Positions 42,470-51,900 of a stretch of DNA of 64,000 nt are shown here, one piece after another (the stretch's first letter is position 1; each line of letters opens with the position of its first letter). Both the position numbers and the translations under genes were made by a program. The notes under the pieces were generated by a model. It was not told the DNA's origin. It saw nothing but the letters and a program-made list of their open reading frames with translations, and searched no databases. Origin of the DNA: Hyphomicrobiales bacterium (lineage in GTDB: Bacteria; Pseudomonadota; Alphaproteobacteria; Rhizobiales; Rhizobiaceae); the NCBI GenBank assembly GCA_900471525.1, contig UCEZ01000029.1, forward strand, positions 86,795 through 150,794. Direction: 5' to 3'.

Positions 42470-43743
42470 TCCGGCCTCCTTGTCGGCTCTTCGCCATTCG
42501 GTTCATCGAGCGGGGCTGCACGCGGTGATAGCTGTAGGCTCTGCGGTGTCGTCAGCGTGCCCGGGTTGATGGTTGAATAGGCATCGCGCTCGGATGCCGG
42601 CAACGCAGCGCGCATGCGGCTGCGGAAGATCGCATAGGCCGTGATCAGCACATGGGCGCAGGCGGTGATCATGAACAGGCCATAGGGGCCGGTGACGGTC
42701 ATGATCGGGCCGCCGATCGTCGGGCCGATGATCGTGCCGATACCGTAGAGCAGCAGCAGGCCGCCGGAAATCTTGACGAAATCCTCGGGCGTCGCAAAGT
42801 CGTTGGCGTGCGATACGGCGATCGGGTAGAGCGCGTTTGCTGTCGCGCCATAAATGCCGACGAGTGTGATCAGCATGATGACATGGGTCGGTTCGATAAG
42901 GAAAATCAGCGTCCCGGCAATGGCTGCGATGGCCGCCAGGGCTGCCAGAACATAGCGTCGGTCGATCATGTCCGAGAGACGGCCGGCGGGGAACTGCATC
43001 ACCGCTCCGGCGAAGATCGTCGTACTCATCATCAGGGCGACATTGCTGTCCGTCAGCCCCACCTGACGGCCGAAGACGGCGCCGAGCGTACCGTAGGCGC
43101 CGTTGGCGATACCGACGAGCAGGATGCCGAGAAAGGAAATAGGCGAATTGCGGTAAAGGCCGCGCAAGTCGAGGCTGACCTGCTTCAGCGGCTGCGGCAA
43201 GGCCGCTGTCGAAAGCAGCGTCGGGAGCATTGCAACGCAATAGACGATACCGCAGATCATGAAGAACAGCGTCGTCGATGTGTCGCCGAAGGGGATCATC
43301 AACTGGCCGCCGACAACGCCCATCAGGGTGATGGCAATATAGAGCGAGAAGATCGCGCCGCGACTTTCATTGGTCGCGCGCTCGTTCAGCCAGCTTTCGA
43401 TGATCATGGATGTGCCAGCCGTCGAGAAACCCGTGAAGGCGCGCAAGACTACCCACCAGATCGGATCAACGAGGAGGCCGGTCAGAAGCGCGATGATTGC
43501 CAGAATGGAGGCAAAGCAGCTGAAGGCGCGCACATGGCCGGCGCGCTTGACGATCGTTGGCGCGAGCAGGCAACCCAGAACAAAGCCGCTGGCCCAGGAT
43601 GTGCCGAGCAGACCGAGCAACGTCGTCGAATATCCTTCCGTCGTGCCGCGCACGGGCAGTAGCAGGCTGTGCAGGCCGTTCCCCAGGAAAAGAAACAGCG
43701 TTCCAAGCAGGAGAGAGGCGACGGGAAGAAGGTTTTTTCGCAT
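42466..43743 (-). CDS. Major facilitator superfamily transporter
   Basis: A 425-residue membrane protein with about twelve hydrophobic helices. The MFS loop 2-3 landmark is GRLSDMIDRRYVLAA in the second half, matching GRxxDxxxRR, and the first half has APTIVKRAGHVRAF at the equivalent place. Members of this subgroup (YcaD-like) carry sugars or other small solutes, but nothing here specifies one. ATG at 43743 starts at the first helix; the longer frame to 43986 is upstream DNA. It is coupled with DUF1192. Confidence 0.87.
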   Translation of the reverse strand: MRKNLLPVASLLLGTLFLFLGNGLHSLLLPVRGTTEGYSTTLLGLLGTSWASGFVLGCLLAPTIVKRAGHVRAFSCFASILAIIALLTGLLVDPIWWVVLRAFTGFSTAGTSMIIESWLNERATNESRGAIFSLYIAITLMGVVGGQLMIPFGDTSTTLFFMICGIVYCVAMLPTLLSTAALPQPLKQVSLDLRGLYRNSPISFLGILLVGIANGAYGTLGAVFGRQVGLTDSNVALMMSTTIFAGAVMQFPAGRLSDMIDRRYVLAALAAIAAIAGTLIFLIEPTHVIMLITLVGIYGATANALYPIAVSHANDFATPEDFVKISGGLLLLYGIGTIIGPTIGGPIMTVTGPYGLFMITACAHVLITAYAIFRSRMRAALPASERDAYSTINPGTLTTPQSLQLSPRAAPLDEPNGEEPTRRPE

Positions 43744-43921
43744 GTGAAATCCGCTGGTTCCGGGTTGCGCCGAAAGGTAGGGCGATGCCACCACAATTGC
43801 CAGCCGGAAATTTTTATTGAGTGAGATTGGAAAAGACGTTCTAACCCTGTTCGCGCGCAAAAGTGACGCGCGTGTGACGGCCGAAGTCCTGCCAATTTCT
43901 TTTCCACAAACGAGAAAAACG

Positions 43922-44077
43922 ATGTCGAAAGCGTTAACGGTGCTCCTGCTGCTGGCCATGCTGATCCAGCTCTTGAAGCCGCTCAACCTGCCCGGGTTGC
44001 GCCACCGCCGAGACTTCTGGAAGATCGCTGTCTTTGCGATCGTGGTGATGATGGTGACGGTGCTGATCCGGCCCTAG
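43922..44077 (+). CDS. Small two-helix membrane protein
   Basis: A 51-residue protein with two hydrophobic helices: residues 4-19 (ALTVLLLLAMLIQLL) and 32-50 (FWKIAVFAIVVMMVTVLI), joined by the basic loop LRHRRDF. It has a GAGAAAAA site 6 bp before the ATG. It overlaps the 3' end of convergent PhzF by 4 bp. Small proteins of this kind are conserved near MFS genes in rhizobia, but no function is known. It could be a false frame; the codon pattern and hydrophobic layout favour a real gene. Confidence 0.6.
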   Translation: MSKALTVLLLLAMLIQLLKPLNLPGLRHRRDFWKIAVFAIVVMMVTVLIRP

Positions 44078-44994
44078 AGGCTGATGGTACCCTGCATGAC
44101 GGAGATACAACGTCCGGCGATCCGCACACTGCGCAGCAATCCCTCCGATTTGCGGACGTTGAGTTCGATCATGCTCCGGCGCCCCATTTCGACCCCTTGC
44201 TCGATGACGATGTCCATGTCGAGATCGCTGTCCGGCAACAGTGATACCAGAAGCGCGCTCAACGCACCGGACGCACTTCCGGTCGCCGGGTCCTCGATGA
44301 CATTGTCGAGCGGGGCGAACATCCGGGCGCGAAGATGCCACGGGTTTTGCGGCAGGCGCGCGTAGAGAAAGAGAGCGAACTGGTCGTCGTTCGGCGAGTA
44401 TCGCCGGTCAGCCTCGGCAAAGCCGGCAGTGTTCGGGCAGGCGCTCGAGAGTGTCTCAAGGTTCGTCAACTCGGCGACCGCGAAAGGCAGTCCGACGGAG
44501 ACAATGACAGGCGCGTGCGTTTCTGTGCGAATGGCGCATGCCTCGATCGAGGCGCAGCTGGCGATGGTCTCGCTGTCGATCTGTGGCCCGAGTGACAGAG
44601 GCTGCGGCGCGAAAATACCTGCACCGACGACATGCCGGCCATCATCGCGTATCAGAGCCGCCTCGACGAGGCCGGCCTTTTCCTCGAACCGAAGCACATT
44701 TCCAGCCAGCTTGCCGAAGATGTCGCCCTGTCCGCCGAGGACGAAGGCCGTACCGACGTTCGGATGCCCGGCGAAGGGGATTTCCATCGTCGGCGTGAAG
44801 ATCCTGACTTTGGCGGTATTGGCTGGATCGTCCGGCGGCAGCACGAAGGTGACTTCGGAATAACGGAACTCGGCGGCAATATGCTGCATCTGGGCATCGG
44901 ACAGTCCGCGCCCGTCGGGGATGACTGCAAGCTGGTTTCCGGAAAACCGTTCGCTGGTGAAAACATCCACGGTGACGTAGGCGATACTGTCCAT
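44074..44994 (-). CDS. PhzF-family isomerase-like protein
   Basis: A 306-residue protein of the PhzF/diaminopimelate-epimerase fold. DVFTSERFSGNQLAVI opens it, with the family Glu in EFRYSEVTFVLPP; IFTPTMEIPFAGHPNVGTAF is the first lobe, and DPATGSASGALSALLV the second-lobe hinge. Founding member PhzF acts in phenazine synthesis; here no other phz gene is present, so a different isomerase or epimerase role is likely. AAGGGAGA precedes the start. The upstream region is shared with fba's terminator. Confidence 0.88.
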   Translation of the reverse strand: MDSIAYVTVDVFTSERFSGNQLAVIPDGRGLSDAQMQHIAAEFRYSEVTFVLPPDDPANTAKVRIFTPTMEIPFAGHPNVGTAFVLGGQGDIFGKLAGNVLRFEEKAGLVEAALIRDDGRHVVGAGIFAPQPLSLGPQIDSETIASCASIEACAIRTETHAPVIVSVGLPFAVAELTNLETLSSACPNTAGFAEADRRYSPNDDQFALFLYARLPQNPWHLRARMFAPLDNVIEDPATGSASGALSALLVSLLPDSDLDMDIVIEQGVEMGRRSMIELNVRKSEGLLRSVRIAGRCISVMQGTISL

Positions 44995-45103
44995 AGGGTT
45001 CTCCCTTGTTCCGGCTGATCCGGCTTCAGGGAATATCGCAGGGCGGAGGCAGTGCGAACAAAGTTCTTGTCACCCTGACAATCGGTTATTGCACACCACG
45101 AAA

Positions 45104-45135
45104 AAAGCCCGGCCGCTTGCGCGGGTCGGGCTTTC
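45104..45135 (-). terminator. Terminator of the fba gene and the glycolytic operon
   Basis: A stem pairing 45104-45115 with 45121-45135 (two mismatches), followed on the minus strand by TTTTTTCG. It lies 25 bp past the fba stop. Confidence 0.85.
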
Positions 45136-45159
45136 TCCTCTCCCTCCGTAACTTGAAAA

Positions 45160-46185
45160 TCACGCGGCTTTTTCGAGTTCCTTTTTCCATCCGCCCTTGG
45201 CGGCAAGGCTGCACATCTGAGCGCGATGGCTAAAGGCGCGCTGGCCGGCAGCGATGTTTTCCGGCTTGCCGCCCCAGGCATTGAGTGCCTCAGTCTGCAG
45301 AGCCCGGCCATAGGAGAAAGTCATGCCCCAGGGCAACTCGTAGCCGGCTTTCATGGCCGAGAGATGGGCTGTCGCTTCTTCCGTGGATTGGCCACCGGAG
45401 AGGAAGGCAATGCCCGGAACGGCTGAGGGGACGGTGCGCTTCAGCACCTTGACCGTGCGTTCGGCAACTTCAGCGACCGAGGCCTTGCGCGCCTTCTTGC
45501 CGTCGATGACCATGCTCGGCTTCAGGATGATGCCTTCGAGGCTGACGCGGGCGTCGCTCAGTTCTTCGAAGACGATGCGCAGCGTCTCTTCGGTCACTTC
45601 TTCCGAACGCTCGATTGAATGGTTGCCCGGTGCGCCGTCCATCAGCACTTCCGGCTCGACGATCGGCACGATGCCGGCTTCCTGGCAAAGGGCTGCGTAA
45701 CGGGCGAGCGCCTGGGCGTTAGCCTTGATCGCGCCGAAGCTCGGAAGCACGTCGGAGACGGAGATCACGCCGCGCCATTTGGCAAAACGGGCGCCGGCAT
45801 CATAATAGGTCTTCAGGCGGGCGGCGAGGCCATCAAGGCCTTCGGTGATCGTCTCGCCCGGAAATTTTGCCATCGGCTTGGCACCCGTATCGACCTTGAT
45901 GCCGGGAATGGCTCCCGCCGCGCGGATGACATCGACAAGAGGCGTGCCGTCGGCGGCCTTCTGGAAAAGAGTTTCCTCATAGAGGATGACGCCGGAGATA
46001 TAGGCTTTCATCGCCTCGTCGGCGCGAAACAGCATCTCGCGATAATCGCGGCGCGATGTTTCGGTCGATGCAAGACCGATCGTGTCGAAGCGCTTGCCGA
46101 TCGTCGCGGTGGATTCGTCCGCTGCCAGCAGACCCTTGCCGGTGGCCACCATGGCTGCTGCAATGTCTTCCAGTCTTTCGCTCAT
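45160..46185 (-). CDS. fbaB: Class I fructose-bisphosphate aldolase
   Basis: A 341-residue Schiff-base aldolase that cleaves or forms fructose 1,6-bisphosphate. The start MSERLEDIAAAMVATGKGLLAADESTATIGKR includes the DESxxTxGKR pattern; the catalytic Lys region is GIILKPSMVIDGKKARK, and FLSGGQSTEEATAHL and FSYGRALQ end the barrel. It is the last gene of the tkt-gap-x-pgk-fba run but is separated from pgk by 229 bp that includes a terminator and a candidate operator pair, so it also has its own promoter. AGGAG precedes the ATG by 7 bp. Confidence 0.94.
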   Translation of the reverse strand: MSERLEDIAAAMVATGKGLLAADESTATIGKRFDTIGLASTETSRRDYREMLFRADEAMKAYISGVILYEETLFQKAADGTPLVDVIRAAGAIPGIKVDTGAKPMAKFPGETITEGLDGLAARLKTYYDAGARFAKWRGVISVSDVLPSFGAIKANAQALARYAALCQEAGIVPIVEPEVLMDGAPGNHSIERSEEVTEETLRIVFEELSDARVSLEGIILKPSMVIDGKKARKASVAEVAERTVKVLKRTVPSAVPGIAFLSGGQSTEEATAHLSAMKAGYELPWGMTFSYGRALQTEALNAWGGKPENIAAGQRAFSHRAQMCSLAAKGGWKKELEKAA

Positions 46186-46259
46186 ATGCGTTCTCCTGTT
46201 TGTCGCTACGGCTCGCCGATAGCAGAAGAATACGGCAACGAAAATGGAAGTTAAATTGG

Positions 46260-46293
46260 TTTAAACGATTGAAATAAATTTAATCGTTTGAAA
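46260..46293. promoter_or_regulatory. Candidate pair of LacI-type operators upstream of fba
   Basis: Two 15-bp copies with central CG stand in opposite orientation: TTTAAACGATTGAAA at 46260-46274 and TTTAATCGTTTGAAA at 46279-46293 (inverse: TTTCAAACGATTAAA). Both fit TTTNAAACGATTNAAA. The centres are 19 bp apart. They lie 75-108 bp before the fba start. A related core TAATCGATTTA is found at 51441-51451 upstream of tkt. Confidence 0.55.
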
Positions 46294-46344
46294 TATTGGG
46301 ATTATTTTTGCAACGCACCCAAATATTGGTGCAACGCAAAGAAA

Positions 46345-46366
46345 ACCCCCGGCCGAAGCCGAGGGT
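46345..46366 (-). terminator. Terminator after pgk
   Basis: A 9-bp stem with one mismatch (ACCCtCGGC / GCCGgGGGT on the minus strand) with a TTCG loop and TTTTC, 49 bp past the pgk stop. It should reduce but not abolish read-through into fba. Confidence 0.75.
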
Positions 46367-46414
46367 GAGAAGGGCGCACCGGTGTCATTGATAATCGGTG
46401 CGAGCCGCGTCAAC

Positions 46415-47614
46415 TCACTTCTGCTGGTGCAGGATATCGACGCCTGGAAGCGGTTTGCCTTCCATCCATTCGAGGAAAGCGCCGCCGGCGGTGGAGACAT
46501 AGGTGAGGTCGTCGGCAACGCCGGCATGGTTCATCGCCGAAACCGTATCGCCGCCACCGGCGACGGAGACGAGAGCACCGCTCTTGGTGCGGGCGGCCGC
46601 GTGCTTGGCGACGGCCACGGTTGCCTTGTCGAACGGCGCGATCTCGAAGGCACCGAGCGGGCCGTTCCAGACCAGTGTTTCGGCCCTGCTCACCCAGTCA
46701 TTGACGGCAGCGATCGACTTCGGACCGACGTCGAGCACCATGGCGTCGGCTGGGATCGCTTCGATATCGACCACTTCGTTTTCGGCACCCGCCTTGAATT
46801 CGCGGGCGACGACGCCGTCGACAGGGAGCACGATGGCGCAGCCGGCTGTCGCAGCTTCGATCATGATCTGCTTGGCGGTTTCAGCAAGGTCATGCTCGCA
46901 GAGCGACTTGCCGACATTGGTGCCGCGGGCGGCGATGAAGGTATTGGCCATGCCGCCGCCGATGACGAGGGCATCGACCTTCTTCACGAGGTTCATCAGG
47001 AGGTCGATCTTGGTGGAGACCTTGGCACCGCCGACGATGGCGACGACCGGGCGCTTCGGATTGCCGAGACCCTTTTCCAGGGCCTCAAGCTCGGCCTGCA
47101 TGGTGCGACCGGCATAAGCGGGGAGCAGACGAGCGAGACCTTCTGTCGAGGAATGGGCGCGGTGGGCGGCCGAGAAGGCGTCGTTGACATAGATATCGCC
47201 ATTGGCGGCAAGCGCCTTGGTGAAATCCGCGTCGTTCTTTTCCTCGCCCTTGTGGAAGCGGGTGTTTTCAAGCAGCAGAACATCACCATCGTTCATACCG
47301 GCAATCGCAGTTACGGCCTTGTCGCCGATGCAATCGGCAGCAAAATGGACGCGCTGGTCGAGAATGTCTTCGACGGCAGGGGCAATCAACGACAGCGACA
47401 TGTCGGCGACCGGCTCACCCTTCGGGCGGCCGAAATGGGCAAGCAGGATGACCTTGGCGCCTTTTTCGGAGAGTTCGCGGATGGTCGGCACGACGCGTTC
47501 GATGCGGGTCGCATCCGTCACCTGGCCGTCCTTGACCGGGACATTGAGATCGACGCGGACAAGCACGCGCTTGCCGGCGATATCGGTGAGGTCGTCGAGG
47601 GTCTTGAAAGTCAT
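46415..47614 (-). CDS. pgk: Phosphoglycerate kinase
   Basis: A 399-residue glycolytic and gluconeogenic enzyme interconverting 1,3-bisphosphoglycerate and 3-phosphoglycerate with [23 protein letters not shown] at the start, [25 protein letters not shown], the hinge [17 protein letters not shown], and the nucleotide-binding GGGDTVSA near the end are standard. It lies 13 bp after the glycolipid-binding-domain gene in the tkt-gap-x-pgk run. GGAGA stands 6 bp before the ATG. Confidence 0.96.
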   Translation of the reverse strand: MTFKTLDDLTDIAGKRVLVRVDLNVPVKDGQVTDATRIERVVPTIRELSEKGAKVILLAHFGRPKGEPVADMSLSLIAPAVEDILDQRVHFAADCIGDKAVTAIAGMNDGDVLLLENTRFHKGEEKNDADFTKALAANGDIYVNDAFSAAHRAHSSTEGLARLLPAYAGRTMQAELEALEKGLGNPKRPVVAIVGGAKVSTKIDLLMNLVKKVDALVIGGGMANTFIAARGTNVGKSLCEHDLAETAKQIMIEAATAGCAIVLPVDGVVAREFKAGAENEVVDIEAIPADAMVLDVGPKSIAAVNDWVSRAETLVWNGPLGAFEIAPFDKATVAVAKHAAARTKSGALVSVAGGGDTVSAMNHAGVADDLTYVSTAGGAFLEWMEGKPLPGVDILHQQK

Positions 47615-47627
47615 GATCGGTCTCCGG

Positions 47628-48188
47628 TCATAGTCTCTTGAAAAGGGTGGGGTAGTCCATCACCAGCCCGTCCTCGTCCACCGGCAGATCGGCGGCAAAG
47701 GAACGGTCCTCGGCCTCGTATCGATAGAGCCGGCCTTCTTCGAGACAGGTATAATTCTGGCCATCGGGAAAGGGCTCGAACGTGTCGAAGGGGACATAGA
47801 GCATGGTGAGTTTCGCGATGCCGTTCTCAGGCTTCAGGCGGCGGCGGATGGGAAGCGTGTTGGTGAATGGCGTTCCGGCAAGGTCGATGTCGATGCAGCC
47901 GTCAAAGGCGGGCAGGGCATTGCCGTCCGCATCGCGCCAGTGGCCATTGCCATCGGATGCCAGGAAAAGCCGCTGACCAGCTGTCGTGTCGATGTTAAAG
48001 GACATGACGGTCCAGGCCGCATCGCAGTCGATCGTGTAGCGGACGCCATAGGGGCGGCCACCGCGTTCGCCGATCAGGACACTTGAAGCACGGATACCTG
48101 CTTCAGAAGGTCCAATCGTCAGATGTTCGAGCCCTTCCCCTTCGAGCGGACGCCAGCGTACCGACTTGAGGGGAAGGGGCCGAAACAT
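47628..48188 (-). CDS. Putative glycolipid-binding domain protein
   Basis: A 186-residue protein of the putative glycolipid-binding family (PF06475 type). Family marks include [16 protein letters not shown] near residue 11, [37 protein letters not shown] and the C-terminal [26 protein letters not shown]. The start at 48188 is 4 bp after the gap stop with no ribosome site, so translation is likely coupled to gap. Its place between gap and pgk recurs in rhizobia. No enzyme activity is known for the family; the name rests on structural similarity alone. Confidence 0.78.
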   Translation of the reverse strand: MFRPLPLKSVRWRPLEGEGLEHLTIGPSEAGIRASSVLIGERGGRPYGVRYTIDCDAAWTVMSFNIDTTAGQRLFLASDGNGHWRDADGNALPAFDGCIDIDLAGTPFTNTLPIRRRLKPENGIAKLTMLYVPFDTFEPFPDGQNYTCLEEGRLYRYEAEDRSFAADLPVDEDGLVMDYPTLFKRL

Positions 48189-48192
48189 GGCT

Positions 48193-49203
48193 TTAGATCA
48201 GCTTGGCCATTGCAACGGCCGTGTCGGCCATGCGGTTGGAGAAGCCCCATTCATTGTCGTACCAGGAGAGGATACGCACGAACTTGCCTTCCAGAACCTT
48301 GGTCTGGTCGTTGGCGAAGATCGAGGAATGGCTGTCATGGTTGAAGTCGCGCGAAACCAGCGGCTCATCGGTGTAGCCGAGGATACCCTTGAGCGCGCCG
48401 TCGGATGCTGCCTTGATGGCGGCGTTGACTTCGGCAACCGTCGTGTCGCGCTTGGCGACGAACTTGAAGTCGACGACAGAGACGTTCGGGGTTGGTACGC
48501 GGATCGAGGTGCCGTCGAGCTTGCCCTTGAGATGCGGCAGGACGAGGCCGACGGCCTTGGCGGCGCCGGTCGAAGTCGGGATCATCGACAGGGCTGCGGC
48601 GCGGGCGCGGTACAGATCCTTGTGCATCGTGTCCAGCGTCGGCTGGTCGCCGGTGTAGGAGTGGATTGTCGTCATGAAGCCATGGTCGATGCCAATGGCA
48701 TCGTCCAGAACCTTGACGACCGGAACGAGGCAGTTGGTCGTGCAGGAGGCGTTGGAGATGACCAGGTGTTCCTTGGTCAGTTCGTTGTGGTTGACACCGA
48801 AGACGACGGTCAGGTCAGCACCGTCGGCAGGCGCCGAAACGATGACGCGCTTGGCGCCGGCCTGAAGGTGCAGGGCAGCCTTATCGCGGGCGGTGAAGAT
48901 GCCGGTGCATTCGAGCGCGATATCGACGCCCATTTCGCCATGCAGCAGGGTTGCCGGGTCCTTGATCGCCGTGACCTTGATCGGTTTGCCGCCGGCAACG
49001 CTGATGGTGTCGCCTTCGACCTTCACGTCCGCGGGGAACTTGCCGTGAATGCTGTCGTAACGCAGCAGATGCGCGTTGGTCTCGACAGGGCCGAGATCGT
49101 TGATGGCAACGACTTCAATATCGGTGCGGCCGGATTCGACGATGGCGCGAAGGACGTTGCGGCCGATGCGGCCAAAGCCGTTGATGGCAACTTTTACAGT
49201 CAT
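48193..49203 (-). CDS. gap: Glyceraldehyde-3-phosphate dehydrogenase, type I
   Basis: A 336-residue enzyme oxidising glyceraldehyde 3-phosphate to 1,3-bisphosphoglycerate. [16 protein letters not shown] opens the Rossmann fold; Asp36 (AINDLG) favours NAD+ over NADP+. The catalytic Cys154 lies in [13 protein letters not shown], and the partner His in NYHSYT-like SYTGDQ. Its end, [12 protein letters not shown], is standard. A 9-bp hairpin with a T-rich tail (49241-49264) lies between tkt and gap, so gap may be expressed apart from tkt. Confidence 0.95.
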   Translation of the reverse strand: MTVKVAINGFGRIGRNVLRAIVESGRTDIEVVAINDLGPVETNAHLLRYDSIHGKFPADVKVEGDTISVAGGKPIKVTAIKDPATLLHGEMGVDIALECTGIFTARDKAALHLQAGAKRVIVSAPADGADLTVVFGVNHNELTKEHLVISNASCTTNCLVPVVKVLDDAIGIDHGFMTTIHSYTGDQPTLDTMHKDLYRARAAALSMIPTSTGAAKAVGLVLPHLKGKLDGTSIRVPTPNVSVVDFKFVAKRDTTVAEVNAAIKAASDGALKGILGYTDEPLVSRDFNHDSHSSIFANDQTKVLEGKFVRILSWYDNEWGFSNRMADTAVAMAKLI

Positions 49204-49240
49204 TTCAGGTCTCTCCCTATCTAGGTCTCGATGTGGAAAA

Positions 49241-49264
49241 CGGAGCGCGTTGGGCCGCGCTCCG
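49241..49264 (-). terminator. Partial terminator between tkt and gap
   Basis: A 9-bp perfect stem CGGAGCGCG / CGCGCTCCG (49241-49249, 49256-49264) with a 6-nt loop; the minus strand continues TTTTCC. It starts 10 bp past the tkt stop, within the operon. Confidence 0.6.
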
Positions 49265-49274
49265 AAGGGGAAAA

Positions 49275-51257
49275 TCAGGCGAGCTTCTTTTCGGCAGCCG
49301 CGACGATGGCGTCGGAGGTGATGCCGAAATGCTTGAACAGATCCTTGGCCGGGCCGGAAGCGCCGAACGAGTGCATGCCGACGAAATCGCCGTCATTGCC
49401 GATGAAGTAGTCCCAGCCCTGGCGGACGGCGGCTTCTGCAGCGATCTTCACCGGGGCGTCGCCGATGACGGCCTTGCGGTAGTCGTCCGGCTGTTCCTGG
49501 AAGAGTTCGAAGCAGGGAACCGAAACCACGCGGGTCGCGATACCCTTGCCGTTCAGTTCGGCTGCAGCCTTGACAGCCAGTTCGACTTCCGAGCCCGATG
49601 CAAAGATCGAAACCTTGGCATTGTCGGCGGCGATCAGTTCATAGGCACCCTTGGCGCAGAGGTTTTCAGCCGAATAGGTCAGGCGCGACGGCGCGAGGTT
49701 CTGGCGGGTCAGTGCCAGGCCGGACGGACGATGCTGTTCCTTCAGGGCCTGCTGCCAGCATTCGGCGGTTTCCACCGCGTCGGCCGGACGGAACATCAGA
49801 AGGTTCGGGATCGCCCGCAGCGCTGCCATGTGTTCGACAGGCTCATGCGTCGGGCCATCTTCGCCGACGCCGATCGAATCGTGCGTCAGAACGTGGATGA
49901 CGCGGATGCCCATGAGGGCTGCGAGACGGATCGACGGACGGCAATAGTCCGAGAAGATCATGAAGCCGCCGGAGTAGGGGATAAGACCGCCGTGCAGCGC
50001 GATGCCGTTCATCGCGGCCGCCATGCCGTGTTCGCGGATACCCCAGTGCATATAGCGGCCGGAAAAATCGGTCGGGGTGATCGACTTCATCTGGCTGGTC
50101 TTGGTGTTGTTGGACGGCGTCAGATCAGCCGAACCGCCAATCGTTTCCGGGACGATGCCGTTGATGACCTCAAGCGCGTCTTCGGAAGCCTTGCGGGTGG
50201 CAACTGTCGGCGGAGCGTCGGCCAGCTTCTTCTTGTAGGTGTCGATTGCAGCGTCGAGATTGCCCGGAAGCGCGCCGGCAAAGCGGCGGGTGAATTCGGA
50301 CTTCTTGGCAGTTTCGGTCTCAGCCAGGCGTCCTTCCCAGGCTTTGCGTTCGCCAATCGAACGGGTACCGACTTCGCGCCAGGCGTCGAGAACGTCGGCT
50401 GGCGTTTCGAATGCCGGGGATTCCCAGTTGAGCGCCTTGCGGGTTGCCGCGATTTCCTCGGCACCGAGCGGCGAGCCGTGAACCTTGTGCGTGCCGGCCT
50501 TGTTCGGGGCGCCGAAGCCGATAGTCGTCTTGCAGGCGATGAAGGTCGGACGGTCGGACGTCTGGGCGGCGTCGATCGCAGCGGCGATCTGGTCCGGATC
50601 ATGGCCATCGACCGCGATCGTGTTCCAGTGGACAGCCTGGAAGCGGGCGATCTGGTCGGTCGAATCCGACAGCGAGACGGCGCCGTCGATGGTGATGTTG
50701 TTGTTGTCCCAGAAGAGGACGAGCTTGTTGAGCTTCAGGTGGCCGGCAAGCGCGATCGCCTCGTGGCTGATGCCTTCCATCAGGCAGCCGTCGCCGCAGA
50801 GCACATAGGTGTGGTGATCCTGCAGGTCGCTGCCGAATTCTTCAGAAAGCTTGCGCTCGGCGATTGCCATGCCGACGGCATTGGCAATGCCCTGGCCGAG
50901 CGGGCCGGTGGTGGTCTCGATGCCCGAGGCATGGCCGTATTCCGGGTGGCCGGCGGTCTTGGAGCCGAGCTGGCGGAACTGCTTGAGATCCTCGACCGTC
51001 ATGTCTTCGTAGCCCGTCAGATAGAGCAGCGAATAGATGAGCATGGAGCCGTGGCCGGCGGACAGCACGAAGCGGTCGCGGTTTGGCCACAGGGGGTGCT
51101 TCGGATCGAATTTCAGGTAACGGGAGAATAGAACCGTTGCCACGTCGGCGGCACCCATGGGCAGGCCGGGATGGCCGGAATTGGCCTTTTCGACGGCATC
51201 CATGGAGAGGAATCGGATTGCATTTGCCATCCGGTCGTGTTTTTCGCGAGAGATCAT
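49275..51257 (-). CDS. tkt: Transketolase
   Basis: A 660-residue thiamine-diphosphate enzyme moving two-carbon units in the pentose phosphate cycle. The N-terminal [20 protein letters not shown], the ThDP motif [13 protein letters not shown] through [10 protein letters not shown], and the C-terminal [16 protein letters not shown] and ALTRQNLA are classical. It heads the operon tkt-gap-x-pgk-fba with a GGAACAG site before the ATG. A TAATCGATTTA palindrome-like box lies 184 bp upstream. Confidence 0.96.
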   Translation of the reverse strand: MISREKHDRMANAIRFLSMDAVEKANSGHPGLPMGAADVATVLFSRYLKFDPKHPLWPNRDRFVLSAGHGSMLIYSLLYLTGYEDMTVEDLKQFRQLGSKTAGHPEYGHASGIETTTGPLGQGIANAVGMAIAERKLSEEFGSDLQDHHTYVLCGDGCLMEGISHEAIALAGHLKLNKLVLFWDNNNITIDGAVSLSDSTDQIARFQAVHWNTIAVDGHDPDQIAAAIDAAQTSDRPTFIACKTTIGFGAPNKAGTHKVHGSPLGAEEIAATRKALNWESPAFETPADVLDAWREVGTRSIGERKAWEGRLAETETAKKSEFTRRFAGALPGNLDAAIDTYKKKLADAPPTVATRKASEDALEVINGIVPETIGGSADLTPSNNTKTSQMKSITPTDFSGRYMHWGIREHGMAAAMNGIALHGGLIPYSGGFMIFSDYCRPSIRLAALMGIRVIHVLTHDSIGVGEDGPTHEPVEHMAALRAIPNLLMFRPADAVETAECWQQALKEQHRPSGLALTRQNLAPSRLTYSAENLCAKGAYELIAADNAKVSIFASGSEVELAVKAAAELNGKGIATRVVSVPCFELFQEQPDDYRKAVIGDAPVKIAAEAAVRQGWDYFIGNDGDFVGMHSFGASGPAKDLFKHFGITSDAIVAAAEKKLA

Positions 51258-51595
51258 TGTCTGTTCCGCTTGAGTTCGGTGGACAGGGAACGGTCTCTAT
51301 CCTCCAAAGACCGTATGAGAAGCGGCTGACACATAGCACCTGCTTCGACGGAGTCAACAAATACGGGCTCTTTGAGCGGCCCGGAAGGCGCTTTTTGGCG
51401 TGTTTCCGGCACAAATCCCGTAAACGTTCGGGAAGCGTACTAATCGATTTAAAAAACGTGATCCACAGGTTACGCAGCCCGTGCAAGCCGTTGGCGTTGT
51501 GGAGACTTGCCGAATGGGTTTATTAGTGTGATTGGCTTGAAATACAGGCTCCGGGCGGCGATTCGACGCGGACCGGTGCGTATCGGGAAAGCGTG
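51258..51595. promoter_or_regulatory. Divergent region between tkt and the DUF4164 gene (338 bp)
   Basis: No gene with a ribosome site is seen. It must hold the tkt promoter and the promoter of DUF4164-zapA. The box TAATCGATTTA at 51441-51451, with central CG, resembles the two candidate LacI-type operators at 46260-46293. Confidence 0.5.
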
Positions 51596-51868
51596 ATGGC
51601 GGCAGGAAAGACAGTCAAGGCGGCGATCGAAGAGTTGCGCAGCGCAGTCAGCAGCCTCGAAAATGCCATTGACGGGCGCTTCGACCGGGAGCGTGATCGC
51701 GGCGAAATCGAAGGCGAAGTGCGCCGCGTCAACACCGACCGGTCGCGCCTTGCACAGGAACTTGACCAGTCGCAATTCCGGGCCAACCGCCTCGAGGAAG
51801 TCAACCGCGAAGTCTCGCGCCGTCTGGTGACGGCCATGGAAACGATAAGGGCAGTGCTGGACCGCTGA
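51596..51868 (+). CDS. DUF4164 coiled-coil protein
   Basis: A 90-residue protein with one long helix of heptads between residues 10 and 80 (RSAVSSLENAI, RSRLAQELDQSQFRANRLEEVNREV), fitting the alphaproteobacterial DUF4164 family that usually precedes zapA. ATG at 51596 (or GTG at 51593) follows GGGAAAGC. Function unknown; the pairing with zapA, 32 bp downstream, suggests a division or envelope role. Confidence 0.8.
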   Translation: MAAGKTVKAAIEELRSAVSSLENAIDGRFDRERDRGEIEGEVRRVNTDRSRLAQELDQSQFRANRLEEVNREVSRRLVTAMETIRAVLDR

Positions 51869-51900
51869 GGCGTGGTCCGCCTGCGAGTCAGGTGACGTGA

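Noticed and set aside
42652..43662. 336-codon plus-strand frame opposite the MFS gene
   Set aside because: Highly charged Arg/Gln/Asp-rich translation with no fold, as expected for the complement of a hydrophobic gene.
49233..51131. 632-codon open frame on the plus strand opposite tkt
   Set aside because: It is a mirror frame of the GC-biased transketolase gene; no ribosome site, no family match, and the Arg/Gly/Ala-rich sequence is typical of antisense shadows.
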